Part shown: one piece after another, positions 1 through 6,024 of the stretch | Layout of the letters: the number at the start of each line of letters is the position of its first letter | How positions within the stretch are numbered: the stretch's first letter is position 1 | Origin: Acidimicrobiales bacterium | GTDB taxonomy: Bacteria; Actinomycetota; Acidimicrobiia; Acidimicrobiales; JAKAVM01 | DNA length: 7,042 nucleotides | Direction: 5' to 3' | Assembly (NCBI GenBank): GCA_027451785.1 | Contig: DAIDIS010000072.1 | Location: forward strand, 1-7,042 | The notes under the pieces: model-generated | The model's input: the letters and a program-made list of their open reading frames with translations, nothing else | The model's database searches: none | Told to the model about the DNA's origin: nothing | Translations under genes and position numbers: made by a program

Positions 1-1300
1 CTCCTTGCCTCTCCAGGCAAATGGACCTAACCTTTCGGACCCGCTCTGCAACCTTCACGCTGGGCTCTTGTCGCTCAGCGCCCTTGACGACCATTCCTGT
101 TTCGGGACGAATCGCCAACCTAATATCAATCCGGTCAAGCAATGGACCGGATAGGCGCCGATGGTAACGCGACAGCTCGGTTTGCCTACACCTACAAGTT
201 CCCGGCCCATCGGGAGATCCACACGGACATGGATTCATAGCAGCCACCAGATGAAAATCGGCAGGCAGGACAGCTTCAGAATTCGCCCGGACCACGCGAA
301 TCACCCCTTCCTCCAATGGTTGCCTCAGCGCTTCCAGCACTTCCGTCCGGAACTCTCCAAGCTCGTCCAAGAAAAGCACCCCCCGATGCGCGAGGGTGAC
401 CTCTCCTGGCCGTATCTGGGCCGACCCTCCACCGGTCATCGCCGCAAGCGTCGCCGAGTGGTGAGGTGACCGGAATGGCAGCTCCCGCTCCCAACCGGCA
501 TGGGTAGTGCCCCCCATCGCAGACTTGATCCTTGCCACCTCCCTGGCCCCACTGACCGTAAGCGGAGGAAGGATCGTGGGGAGCGAATTAGCCAGAGTGC
601 TCTTGCCCGAACCGGGTGGTCCCACCAAGAGACAGTTGTGCCCTCCTGCTGCGGCAACCTCAAGAGCCCGTTTCGCGAGCCTGTGACCTCGAATCGAGGA
701 GAAATCGACCGCACCTGCATGAGTTGAAACCGATTCATCGCACCTCGATTCCCGGTCGCCACCCGTGAATCGACTTCTACACCTACGCACCGTCGTAGGC
801 AATCCATTCAACCACTCCACAACATGACGCAATCTCGAGGCCACGAAAACCGCCCCAGACTCCGCCATAGACACGTCACATTCCGCCTCAGCCGGGACGA
901 CGACCCGATCTGAGCGAACGGATTCTGCGAGTGAGTAGATTCCCGGGACCGTCCGGATTGTTCCGTCCAGCCCCAGCTCCCCCACCATCCCGACTCCCGC
1001 CAGCGCTTCAACCGCCAACTCCCCTGAAGCGGCCAAAAGTCCGATCGCTATCGGAAGGTCCAGGCCGGGGCCACCCTTCCTAGTACCCGACGGGGCAAGG
1101 TTCACAGTAACCTTCCTCGTCGGCCATTTGAGCCCAGAGGACAAGATCGCCGACCTAACCCGATTCATCGATTCCCTACAGGCAGCGTCAGGCAATCCGA
1201 CCACTGTAAAACCCGGTAGGCCGTTGGAAACGTGGACTTCCACGGTAACCGGCCTTCCCTCGACCCCGACCAACGAAGCGGATGCAACCGTCGCGATCAT
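1..1300 (-). CDS. comM: ComM/YifB Mg-chelatase-like AAA+ ATPase, 3' end outside window
   Basis: I translated this frame by hand: it is open for 433 codons from ATG at 1298-1300 to the window edge. The N-terminus (MIATVASASLVGVEG, then GLPGFTVVGLPDAA) is the standard opening of this family, followed by the ChlI-like N-terminal domain to about residue 165. The AAA+ domain has Walker A GPPGSGKS at 227-234, Walker B LFLDEL with D312 and E313, the family signature NPCPCG at 356-361, and downstream a CRC pair and SGPLLDRID. The C-terminal Mg-chelatase domain (roughly the last 70-80 residues of a usual ~505) lies beyond position 1. Family members act in the cytoplasm as helicase-like ATPases; ComM promotes branch migration during integration of transformed DNA in Gram-negative bacteria, and its role in Actinomycetota is less clear. 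A strong AGGAGGG precedes the ATG. dprA often follows in relatives. The identity is very secure, the physiological role is inferred. Confidence 0.96.
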   Translation of the reverse strand, partial: MIATVASASLVGVEGRPVTVEVHVSNGLPGFTVVGLPDAACRESMNRVRSAILSSGLKWPTRKVTVNLAPSGTRKGGPGLDLPIAIGLLAASGELAVEALAGVGMVGELGLDGTIRTVPGIYSLAESVRSDRVVVPAEAECDVSMAESGAVFVASRLRHVVEWLNGLPTTVRRCRSRFTGGDRESRCDESVSTHAGAVDFSSIRGHRLAKRALEVAAAGGHNCLLVGPPGSGKSTLANSLPTILPPLTVSGAREVARIKSAMGGTTHAGWERELPFRSPHHSATLAAMTGGGSAQIRPGEVTLAHRGVLFLDELGEFRTEVLEALRQPLEEGVIRVVRANSEAVLPADFHLVAAMNPCPCGSPDGPGTCRCRQTELSRYHRRLSGPLLDRIDIRLAIRPETGMVVKGAERQEPSVKVAERVRKVRSICLERQG

Positions 1301-1513
1301 TTTCCCTCCTACGTTCGTTGCTCACCTTCTCAATTGGGCGAACCTGAAAACGAGGATGGACAAGGTCCTAATGCTACGGTCTAGGGCACCTAGGATCGTG
1401 CTTGGTACGTCGCTCCAACCGGTTCGGGAATGTTCGCCGATCACCCTCCCGGATGGAACAAGACAGATAATAGAATCTCGATGTGACGTACACCGCCTGC
1501 GCTGGACAATGAA
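1301..1513. other. Divergent intergenic region between comM and the small zinc-type gene
   Basis: Both flanking genes point away from this 213-base stretch, so their promoters should be here. An AT-rich patch at 1466-1476 contains GATAAT on the plus strand and TATTAT on the minus strand and could be a -10 element for either direction, but I see no convincing -35 at 16-18 bases. The reading frames that cross it on both strands show no family-like protein. No strong hairpin was seen apart from the short palindrome AACCGGTT near 1420. Confidence 0.5.
1304..1310 (-). promoter_or_regulatory. Strong Shine-Dalgarno of comM
   Basis: On the minus strand AGGAGGG is followed by AAA and then the ATG at 1298-1300. 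An in-frame TGA lies at 1322-1324, so this site fixes the comM start. Confidence 0.85.
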
Positions 1514-1744
1514 ATGCCGCGCCAACCACGATTCGCCATAGCCTTCGATCCCATAAGTGGGTATCCAGCAACCGTCAGAAAGATTCAGCCCTATAAGGCT
1601 GCAAAGGAATACATTTGCCCCGGATGCAACCAAGAGGTGGCTGTCGGAACCGGTCACGTGGTGGTCACTCCTCAGTTGCATCCTGAAATGCGAAGACACT
1701 GGCATACTCCTTGCTGGGACCGAGCCAGCAGGCATAAGAGCTAG
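1514..1744 (+). CDS. Small conserved protein with CxxC and HWHxxCW motifs, putative zinc binding
   Basis: This is a 76-residue protein. Around residues 34-38 it has the knuckle ICPGC (C35, C38), then H48 in GHVV, and the C-terminal motif RRHWHTPCW (H62, H64, C67). Two Cys pairs or Cys/His sites of this kind suggest one structural zinc ion. From memory, small actinomycetotal proteins with the same CPGC...HVV...RRHWHxxCW pattern are common and are often auto-labelled 'ATP/GTP-binding protein', although no nucleotide-binding motif is visible. The ATG is the only standard start after the in-frame TGA at 1484-1486. The ribosome site is weak (TGGA, 7 bases upstream). It is divergent from comM and 221 bases before the secreted-protein gene. 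Function is unknown; I am fairly sure the gene is real because the motif pattern is coherent. Confidence 0.82.
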   Translation: MPRQPRFAIAFDPISGYPATVRKIQPYKAAKEYICPGCNQEVAVGTGHVVVTPQLHPEMRRHWHTPCWDRASRHKS

Positions 1745-1823
1745 CTGGGCGATGTAACGGATGCGGACGGTATATTCATCCGGTAATAGCGAATCAACCC
1801 CGAATACCTGAAGTCGCCTCCCT

Positions 1824-1835
1824 GATCAAATGATC
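1824..1835. repeat. 5-2-5 palindrome GATCA-AA-TGATC flanked by CCTGAAG repeats
   Basis: The two 5-base arms are perfect reverse complements around an AA centre. The site lies between two copies of CCTGAAG whose starts are 30 bases apart. It is a possible operator; short palindromes of this size also occur by chance. Confidence 0.4.
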
Positions 1836-1885
1836 CCCTGAAGAATCCGGCTGGAATTTAGACCCGATTAACCCTTTGTCCTTAT

Positions 1886-1901
1886 TCGCGAAACTTCGCG
1901 A
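1886..1901. promoter_or_regulatory. Perfect 7-2-7 palindrome, candidate operator
   Basis: TCGCGAA and TTCGCGA are exact reverse complements separated by AC, giving a 16-base site. Size and symmetry fit binding by a dimeric helix-turn-helix repressor; no such regulator is encoded in the window. It ends 64 bases before the preferred TTG start at 1966 and would lie inside the coding region only if the upstream TTG at 1876 were used. The palindrome is seen directly; its regulatory role is inferred. Confidence 0.5.
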
Positions 1902-1965
1902 TGTCACAGTTGTGCCGAACTGCAATACCAATCGGGAAACATGCAGCTTAAAGAAAGGCGATCGA

Positions 1966-3174
1966 TTGCCAAGGCAAAGCAACATCAACGCAAGCAAGGG
2001 ACGAAGGAAAGATTTTCAAGCTGGGACCCATCGTCTTGCGAGGATATCCGTAGGACTCGGAGCGTGTATGGTCCCAGTCATGGGCTCCGCGGTTCTCACA
2101 ACGCAGCTTCCGGCTTCCGCCCGGATTACGACCCAGGGACCCCAACTCAGCGTGTTTGCCGCCGGTACGACGACGATGTATGGGCCTGACGATGTAACCA
2201 AATTGGGAGACCACATTTTCGTCGCTTGGCAAAACGGCATCGGACCAAGCGGCGAGGCTAGTCCCAGCGGCGCTACTACCAGTGACGTGACCGAGTTCAC
2301 TGAGCAAGGATCTCTGTTGGCGACCTGGGCCATTCCCGGACATGTCGACGGACTGACCGCACAAAGGATGCCGGACGGTGGTCATACAGGGATTGACACC
2401 CGAATCAGCTCGACCTCCGGGGATGGTGACGGAAGGTTGTTAGTGACTTCCAACGAGGATGGGAATTCAAGCTTCTTCACCATCGACCCCAGCGAAGCTT
2501 CTTCAAAAGGAGTCCGCCAATACGCTTACTCTCCATCGACTCTGCCTCACGGCGGGGGCACTGACGCCATTTCCGTCGTTGGAGACCAAATATTTGTGAG
2601 CGCATCGGCGCCGACCGCGGCCTCCGGACCAGCTGTCTATTCGGTTACCTTGACCGGGCCCACGGCCCAACTCAGACCTGCGTTCTCCGACACAACTAAC
2701 GCTACCGTTGCAAGCACAACTTCACCCGACTTTGGCAAGCCCGTTACCCTTGCGCTCACCGACCCCGACTCAAACGAAGTGGTTCCACGTGATTGGCCGA
2801 GATTCGGCGGGGATCTAGTACTCGACAGCCAAGGTGATGGCCAGCAAATCTACGTCTCGAACCCAGGCAAGGCATCACAGAGCTTGTCCGTTCTGAACTT
2901 GAGCCAGTCAATCAACGACACTGCTTTCGTCACGTCGTCACAAGGCCGGTTGCTTATCTCGGACACCAAGGCAAACAAGGTGTACCTGCTCGCCGGAGTC
3001 TTTCCGAAGAACACCGCATTGGTTGCAGTCACACCAATGGATGCCAACGTTCCGGTGAATCAGCCGAACTACCTAGGCTCCCTTAATATCTGGACCGGGC
3101 GGATCTCAACTGTCCTGACTTCAGTTCAGCCGAACGGGTTGCTTTTCGTTCCTGGCCACTCAGAAGATCGTTAG
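1966..3174 (+). CDS. Secreted protein of unknown function, probably beta-propeller-like
   Basis: The frame opens at TTG 1876, but I prefer TTG 1966: AGAAAGG lies 7 bases before it, and it gives a proper export signal. That start yields 402 residues: a basic n-region to about residue 26, a hydrophobic stretch (about 27-47) and a likely signal-peptidase site after LPASA (cleavage near 52/53). The mature part is rich in Ser, Thr, Gly and Asp, with repeating blocks of the type GDxIFVxx (80-87, 206-212), NEDGNSS (163-169), LPHGGGTD (193-200), LTDPDSNEVVP (264-274) and GGDLVLDSQGD (281-291). This spacing suggests a beta-propeller of the SMP-30/YncE kind, but I cannot name the family. I recall similar secreted hypothetical proteins from soil actinobacteria (unchecked). 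Residues about 138-156 look like a Gly/Asp/Ser-rich insertion. There is no membrane anchor at the C-terminus and no obvious lipobox. It stands alone on the plus strand, with palindromes upstream and a hairpin downstream. Substrate and role are unknown. Confidence 0.85.
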   Translation: MPRQSNINASKGRRKDFQAGTHRLARISVGLGACMVPVMGSAVLTTQLPASARITTQGPQLSVFAAGTTTMYGPDDVTKLGDHIFVAWQNGIGPSGEASPSGATTSDVTEFTEQGSLLATWAIPGHVDGLTAQRMPDGGHTGIDTRISSTSGDGDGRLLVTSNEDGNSSFFTIDPSEASSKGVRQYAYSPSTLPHGGGTDAISVVGDQIFVSASAPTAASGPAVYSVTLTGPTAQLRPAFSDTTNATVASTTSPDFGKPVTLALTDPDSNEVVPRDWPRFGGDLVLDSQGDGQQIYVSNPGKASQSLSVLNLSQSINDTAFVTSSQGRLLISDTKANKVYLLAGVFPKNTALVAVTPMDANVPVNQPNYLGSLNIWTGRISTVLTSVQPNGLLFVPGHSEDR

Positions 3175-3183
3175 CACCGGATC

Positions 3184-3217
3184 GACCGGCTCCGCTCCGT
3201 AGCAGCGTTTGCCGGTC
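3184..3217 (+). terminator. Hairpin after the secreted-protein gene, probable terminator
   Basis: GACCGGC (3184-3190) pairs perfectly with GCCGGTC (3211-3217) across a 20-base loop, starting 10 bases after the stop codon. Only a short TAGTTT follows, so the T-tract is poor. Position between convergent genes supports a terminator role. Confidence 0.55.
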
Positions 3218-3232
3218 TAGTTTCCACGCCGC

Positions 3233-3272
3233 TCCCCGGTAACCAACGTGCTTACCACTGGGCTACCGGGGA
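3233..3272 (-). repeat. tRNA-like hairpin between convergent genes, possible tRNA relic or terminator
   Basis: Read on the minus strand, TCCCCGGTA at the start pairs perfectly with TACCGGGGA at the end (9 bp), enclosing 22 bases. The first half, TCCCCGGTAGCCCAGTGGTA, strongly resembles the acceptor strand and D arm of an actinobacterial tRNA (most like tRNA-Asn), and the last seven bases CCGGGGA are the matching 3' acceptor strand followed by G as discriminator. The anticodon and T arms are missing: the element is 40 bases against about 73. It starts 6 bases after the stop of the PLP-enzyme gene, so it may simply act as its terminator, although no T-tract follows. It is not a functional tRNA as it stands. 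Confidence 0.5.
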
Positions 3273-3278
3273 ACCGCC

Positions 3279-4445
3279 CTATTTCTTGCCGACGGACTGC
3301 CCCAGTGCCGCATCCAAGTCCGACCAGAGATCATGGGCATCCTCTATTCCCACGCTAAGCCGGATCAAACCTGGAGGAGTCATCTGCTCCCAAGCCCAAC
3401 GCCTGCGGCGCTCAAGCAGGGTTTCCACCCCGCCCAACGAAGTCCCGAAGGTACATAGGCGGACCGCTTCGCACACTCTGTCGGCTTCGGTCTCGGCTGC
3501 AACCCATTCGCTGGAACCCTCCCGAACCTCCCCAAGAGCAATCAAAGGGCCGACCTCAAAAGATACGATTGCCCCAAAGCCGGACATCTGCTCAGAAGCC
3601 AATTTATGCCCGGGGTCGCTCGCCAATCCTGGGTAACGAACTCTTGCGACCCTGGCATCTTCTGCCAACTTGGACGCCAAGAATCCGGCGTTCTCCTGTG
3701 ACCGTTCCAGCCTGACATCGAGCGTCCTCAATCCGCGCAACAACAAAAAGGCTTCCAGGGGCCCCATTACCGCACCATGCAACATCCTTCGCTCTACAAT
3801 CCTGCGGTGTAAAGGCTCGTCTGCGGTAACGACGATCCCGCCGATCACGTCCGAGTGCCCGGAAAGGTACTTCGTGGCCGAATGCACAACAACGTCCACT
3901 CCAAAGGACAGCGGCTGCTGTAGGAGCGGGGTCGCGAATGTATTGTCGGCAACCACCAACACCTCGCCGGAACCCGATTTAGCCAACTCGACGAGCTTGC
4001 CGATATCGAGCACGCTTACGAGTGGGTTCGTCGGAGACTCGATCCACAACATCGACGCACCATCCAAAGCGGACTCCACTGAGGGCAGGTCCAACCCGTT
4101 TACATTTTGGACCACTATCCTCCCCCTAGAAGACAGGTCGTCGAGGAAGTGTCTCGTACCGTTGTACGAGTCCTCGATGACAACCACCTTGGCGCCGGCA
4201 TCGAGCGTCTCGATCACCGCAGCAATTGCAGCCATCCCGGAAGCAAAGAGTGTCGCAAGCCCTCCCTCCAGGTCACCGACGATTTCTTCAATTGACTCCC
4301 AAGCTGGGTTGGACTCCCGACCATATGCGATCTCGCCATTCGCATGGTATGTGGAAGACAAGACAATCGGGGAGTTGACTGGCGCACCCGGAACTGGACT
4401 CGGCCGTCCTAGAGAAACCAGCTTCGATGCATTCTCAAGTCGCAC
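3279..4445 (-). CDS. Cys/Met metabolism PLP-dependent enzyme (cystathionine gamma-synthase/lyase type)
   Basis: This is a complete 388-residue member of the transsulfuration family (fold type I PLP enzymes, usually 380-400 residues, cytoplasmic tetramers). Key sites: Y41 and R43 in AYGR (phosphate contact from the neighbouring subunit), ASGM at 68-71, the stacking tyrosine Y94 in EDSYNGT, D167 in ADNTFATP (pyridine nitrogen), the Schiff-base lysine K192 in HSATKYLSGHSDVIGG, SLGGVETL at 336-343, and R362 in LIRLSVGIED (substrate carboxylate). The usual NPT after the YxR motif reads NPA (47-49). Sequence alone does not separate cystathionine gamma-synthase, gamma-lyase and methionine gamma-lyase, so no symbol is given. 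The start is GTG, immediately after the yraN TAG, with GAGGGGG 8 bases upstream inside yraN, so it is translationally coupled to yraN. A PLP transsulfuration gene is not a usual member of this locus. Confidence 0.93.
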   Translation of the reverse strand: MRLENASKLVSLGRPSPVPGAPVNSPIVLSSTYHANGEIAYGRESNPAWESIEEIVGDLEGGLATLFASGMAAIAAVIETLDAGAKVVVIEDSYNGTRHFLDDLSSRGRIVVQNVNGLDLPSVESALDGASMLWIESPTNPLVSVLDIGKLVELAKSGSGEVLVVADNTFATPLLQQPLSFGVDVVVHSATKYLSGHSDVIGGIVVTADEPLHRRIVERRMLHGAVMGPLEAFLLLRGLRTLDVRLERSQENAGFLASKLAEDARVARVRYPGLASDPGHKLASEQMSGFGAIVSFEVGPLIALGEVREGSSEWVAAETEADRVCEAVRLCTFGTSLGGVETLLERRRRWAWEQMTPPGLIRLSVGIEDAHDLWSDLDAALGQSVGKK

Positions 4446-4805
4446 CTAGAACGCCCCCTCGAGTATTTCCAGCTTCCCGTCCAAAACTGCCGCCACATCA
4501 AAGCGAATTTCCCTCGGGTGTACCGGCGCCTCGTCTTCAATCCATCGAGCAGCCAAATGGCGGATACGGGTCTGCTTCTCACGAGTCACCGACTCCGCAG
4601 GAGTACCGAACGCATCGCTGGTACGAGCTTTGACCTCACAGAAGATGAACACTCGTCCGGCTCTGGCGACTATGTCAATCTCGCCTTCCCGGCAACGCCA
4701 GTTCCTAGCAATCACTTCATAGCCGTTATTCTCGTACCACTTTGCCGCCAATTCTTCGCCGGCGCGCCCCAACGCCTGGCGGTGGCTTTCTTTACCTTCG
4801 GGCAC
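4446..4805 (-). CDS. yraN: YraN/UPF0102 nuclease-like protein
   Basis: This is a small cytoplasmic protein of the UPF0102 family, which has a restriction-endonuclease-like (PD-(D/E)XK) fold; members are proposed to act on DNA, and the exact role is unsettled. Using the GTG at 4803-4805 it has 119 residues (usual 110-130). Motifs: LGRAGEELAAKW at about 12-23, then ARNWRCREGEIDIVA with the acidic pair E42 and D44, and FCEVKAR with E57 and K59, which together make the expected active site. GTG 4811 is also in frame, but AAAAGG at 4811-4816 would overlap it while lying 5 bases before GTG 4805; a TAA at 4815-4817 excludes any earlier start. It follows the rplS terminator, so it may have its own promoter, and it overlaps functionally with comM in being linked to DNA processing in many genomes. 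Confidence 0.94.
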   Translation of the reverse strand: MPEGKESHRQALGRAGEELAAKWYENNGYEVIARNWRCREGEIDIVARAGRVFIFCEVKARTSDAFGTPAESVTREKQTRIRHLAARWIEDEAPVHPREIRFDVAAVLDGKLEILEGAF

Positions 4806-4866
4806 TTGCACCTTTTATCGATGGCCGACAATGGACGCTGCACACAGCGGCAAGCATCTTAGTATC

Positions 4867-4899
4867 AAAAAATCCCGGGACCCTCTAGCGGGCGTCCCG
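4867..4899 (-). terminator. Rho-independent terminator overlapping the rplS stop codon
   Basis: On the minus strand CGGGAC (4899-4894) pairs with GTCCCG (4881-4876) across a 12-base loop that contains the rplS TAG, then GGA and six T (4872-4867). The hairpin therefore begins inside the last codons of rplS. This probably ends or attenuates the ribosomal transcript before yraN. Confidence 0.75.
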
Positions 4900-5235
4900 C
4901 TTCTCCTTGATCTTGGCAGCCTTGCCCGAGAGATTCCGCAGGTAATAAAGCTTCGCGCGCCTAACGTCTCCGTAGGTAACGACCTCGATCTTGGAGATTA
5001 CTGGAGAGTGCACCGGGAAGGTCCGCTCTACGCCAACCCCGAAGCTCACCTTCCTCACCGTAAAGGACTCCCGCACGCCCGATCCCTGGCGCCGGATCAC
5101 CGCTCCCTGAAAAACCTGGATTCTCTCGCGACTGCCCTCGATGACGCGAACGTGAACCTTGACGGTATCTCCAGGCGAAAAATCTGGGATATCGTCACGA
5201 AGGCTATCTCTGTCGATTACGTCAGTTGCGTTCAT
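4885..5235 (-). CDS. rplS: 50S ribosomal protein L19
   Basis: This 116-residue protein has the normal length for bacterial L19. The recognisable family blocks are FSPGDTVKVHVRVIEGSRER near 19-38, VFQGAVIRRQGSGVRESFTVRK near 41-62, GVGVERTFPVHSP near 66-78 and the C-terminal KLYYLRNLSGKAAKIKEK. L19 sits at the 30S-50S interface of the ribosome. The ATG overlaps the trmD TGA in an ATGA, so translation is coupled to trmD; AAGGAG lies somewhat far upstream (14 bases), which fits re-initiation. The last codons form part of a terminator hairpin. Confidence 0.98.
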   Translation of the reverse strand: MNATDVIDRDSLRDDIPDFSPGDTVKVHVRVIEGSRERIQVFQGAVIRRQGSGVRESFTVRKVSFGVGVERTFPVHSPVISKIEVVTYGDVRRAKLYYLRNLSGKAAKIKEKRDAR

Positions 5236-6002
5236 GAGGACTCAGGGGGCTCCTTGGTGAAGTACGGCTCATAAGAATAGCCGTTATCGGCCAGCAGGCG
5301 CATCTCGGTCGGACTCAGGCCGCCACGGAACTCGACAAGATCCGGACGATTCTCAATAGTCTTTACCAAAGATTTGAGTTTCCTCCATCGAGCGATGGCG
5401 CCATGATCTCCGGAAAGAAGCACTTCAGGGACAGTCATGCCCTTATATTCTCGTGGCTTCGTGTATTGCGGGTATTCCAAGAGGCCATCGGAAAAACTCT
5501 CTTCGTTTGCCGACTCGGCATTGCCCATCACCCCTGGGACAAGACGAGTTACCGCTTCCACTACGGCAAGAGCGGCAACTTCACCTCCCGACAAAACGAA
5601 GTCGCCAATTGAGACTTCTTCGTCAACCAGGTAGTCGACCACCCTCTGGTCCACCCCTTCGTAGCGACCACAAAGAATCGAAAATCCATCTGCCTCGCCA
5701 CCTCCCGCCAACCGCCTTGCAAATGCCTGATCAAACTTGCGTCCGCCAGGCGACATGAGGAGAATCGGCCTGGGAGAATCGGTTTTTTCGATGCTCTCGA
5801 AAATCGGCTCCGGCATCATGACCATTCCGGGTCCTCCGCCGAAAGGCGTATCGTCAACCGAACGCCTTGGATCTCCGCAGAAACTTCGGATGTCATGAAC
5901 TCGCAAGTCGATGATCTCCTCGCTGATCGCCTTGCCAACAAGGCTCTCACCGCAGAAATCTTTGATTAGGCCCGGGAAAATGGTGAAGACGTCGATTCTC
6001 AC
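5232..6002 (-). CDS. trmD: tRNA (guanine-N1-)-methyltransferase TrmD
   Basis: TrmD methylates G37 next to the anticodon of tRNAs for Leu, Pro and Arg with S-adenosylmethionine, which prevents +1 frameshifting. The 256-residue product has the SPOUT trefoil-knot core: FGGGPGM at 54-60, ILCGRYEGVDQRV at 109-121 and SIGDFVLSGGE at 131-141. Further on are VTRLVPGV with the conserved R153, and FSDGLLEYPQYTKP with the catalytic aspartate D172 (the counterpart of D169 in E. coli). The C-terminal domain is present and of normal size. The start is GTG, with GAGGTG 8 bases upstream (6011-6016). rimM ends 22 bases before it and rplS overlaps its end by 4 bases, so it sits inside the operon. The gene looks intact and ordinary. 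Confidence 0.98.
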   Translation of the reverse strand: MRIDVFTIFPGLIKDFCGESLVGKAISEEIIDLRVHDIRSFCGDPRRSVDDTPFGGGPGMVMMPEPIFESIEKTDSPRPILLMSPGGRKFDQAFARRLAGGGEADGFSILCGRYEGVDQRVVDYLVDEEVSIGDFVLSGGEVAALAVVEAVTRLVPGVMGNAESANEESFSDGLLEYPQYTKPREYKGMTVPEVLLSGDHGAIARWRKLKSLVKTIENRPDLVEFRGGLSPTEMRLLADNGYSYEPYFTKEPPESS

Positions 6003-6024
6003 TCCGGACTCACCTCGATTCCCG

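Larger units (their letters stand above)
1745..1965 (+). other. Leader/intergenic region upstream of the secreted-protein gene
   Basis: No protein of recognisable type is encoded here. It contains a 6-bp hairpin (CGGATG at 1758-1763 with CATCCG at 1777-1782, no T-tract), a 7-base direct repeat CCTGAAG (1807-1813 and 1837-1843), the palindrome GATCA-AA-TGATC (1824-1835) and the palindrome TCGCGAA-AC-TTCGCGA (1886-1901). I could not identify a convincing -35/-10 pair. The density of symmetric sites suggests a regulated promoter, but this is inference. Confidence 0.45.

Noticed and set aside
276..1011. Several short minus-strand frames across the comM region, suggesting at first a broken comM gene
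   Set aside because: They are in other frames. Hand translation shows one uninterrupted comM frame from 1300 to the window edge with all motifs in order.
1466..1476. A promoter with -10 GATAAT or TATTAT
   Set aside because: No acceptable -35 element was found at the right distance on either strand, so only an AT-rich patch is reported.
1128..1541. Plus-strand 137-residue frame
   Set aside because: It lies mostly antisense to the N-terminal part of comM and shows no family-like features.
1322..1735. Minus-strand 137-residue frame opposite the small zinc-type gene
   Set aside because: It has no recognisable motifs, while the plus strand carries a coherent Cys/His motif pattern.
1876..1965. 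Upstream TTG 1876 as start of the secreted protein
   Set aside because: It has no ribosome site, would put about 56 residues before the hydrophobic stretch of the signal peptide, and would place the 16-base palindrome inside the gene.
3233..3272. A functional tRNA gene on the minus strand
   Set aside because: There is no anticodon arm or T arm, and the element is only 40 bases long.
3670..4449. Plus-strand 259-residue frame
   Set aside because: It is a long antisense shadow of the PLP-enzyme gene, whose catalytic motifs are all intact.
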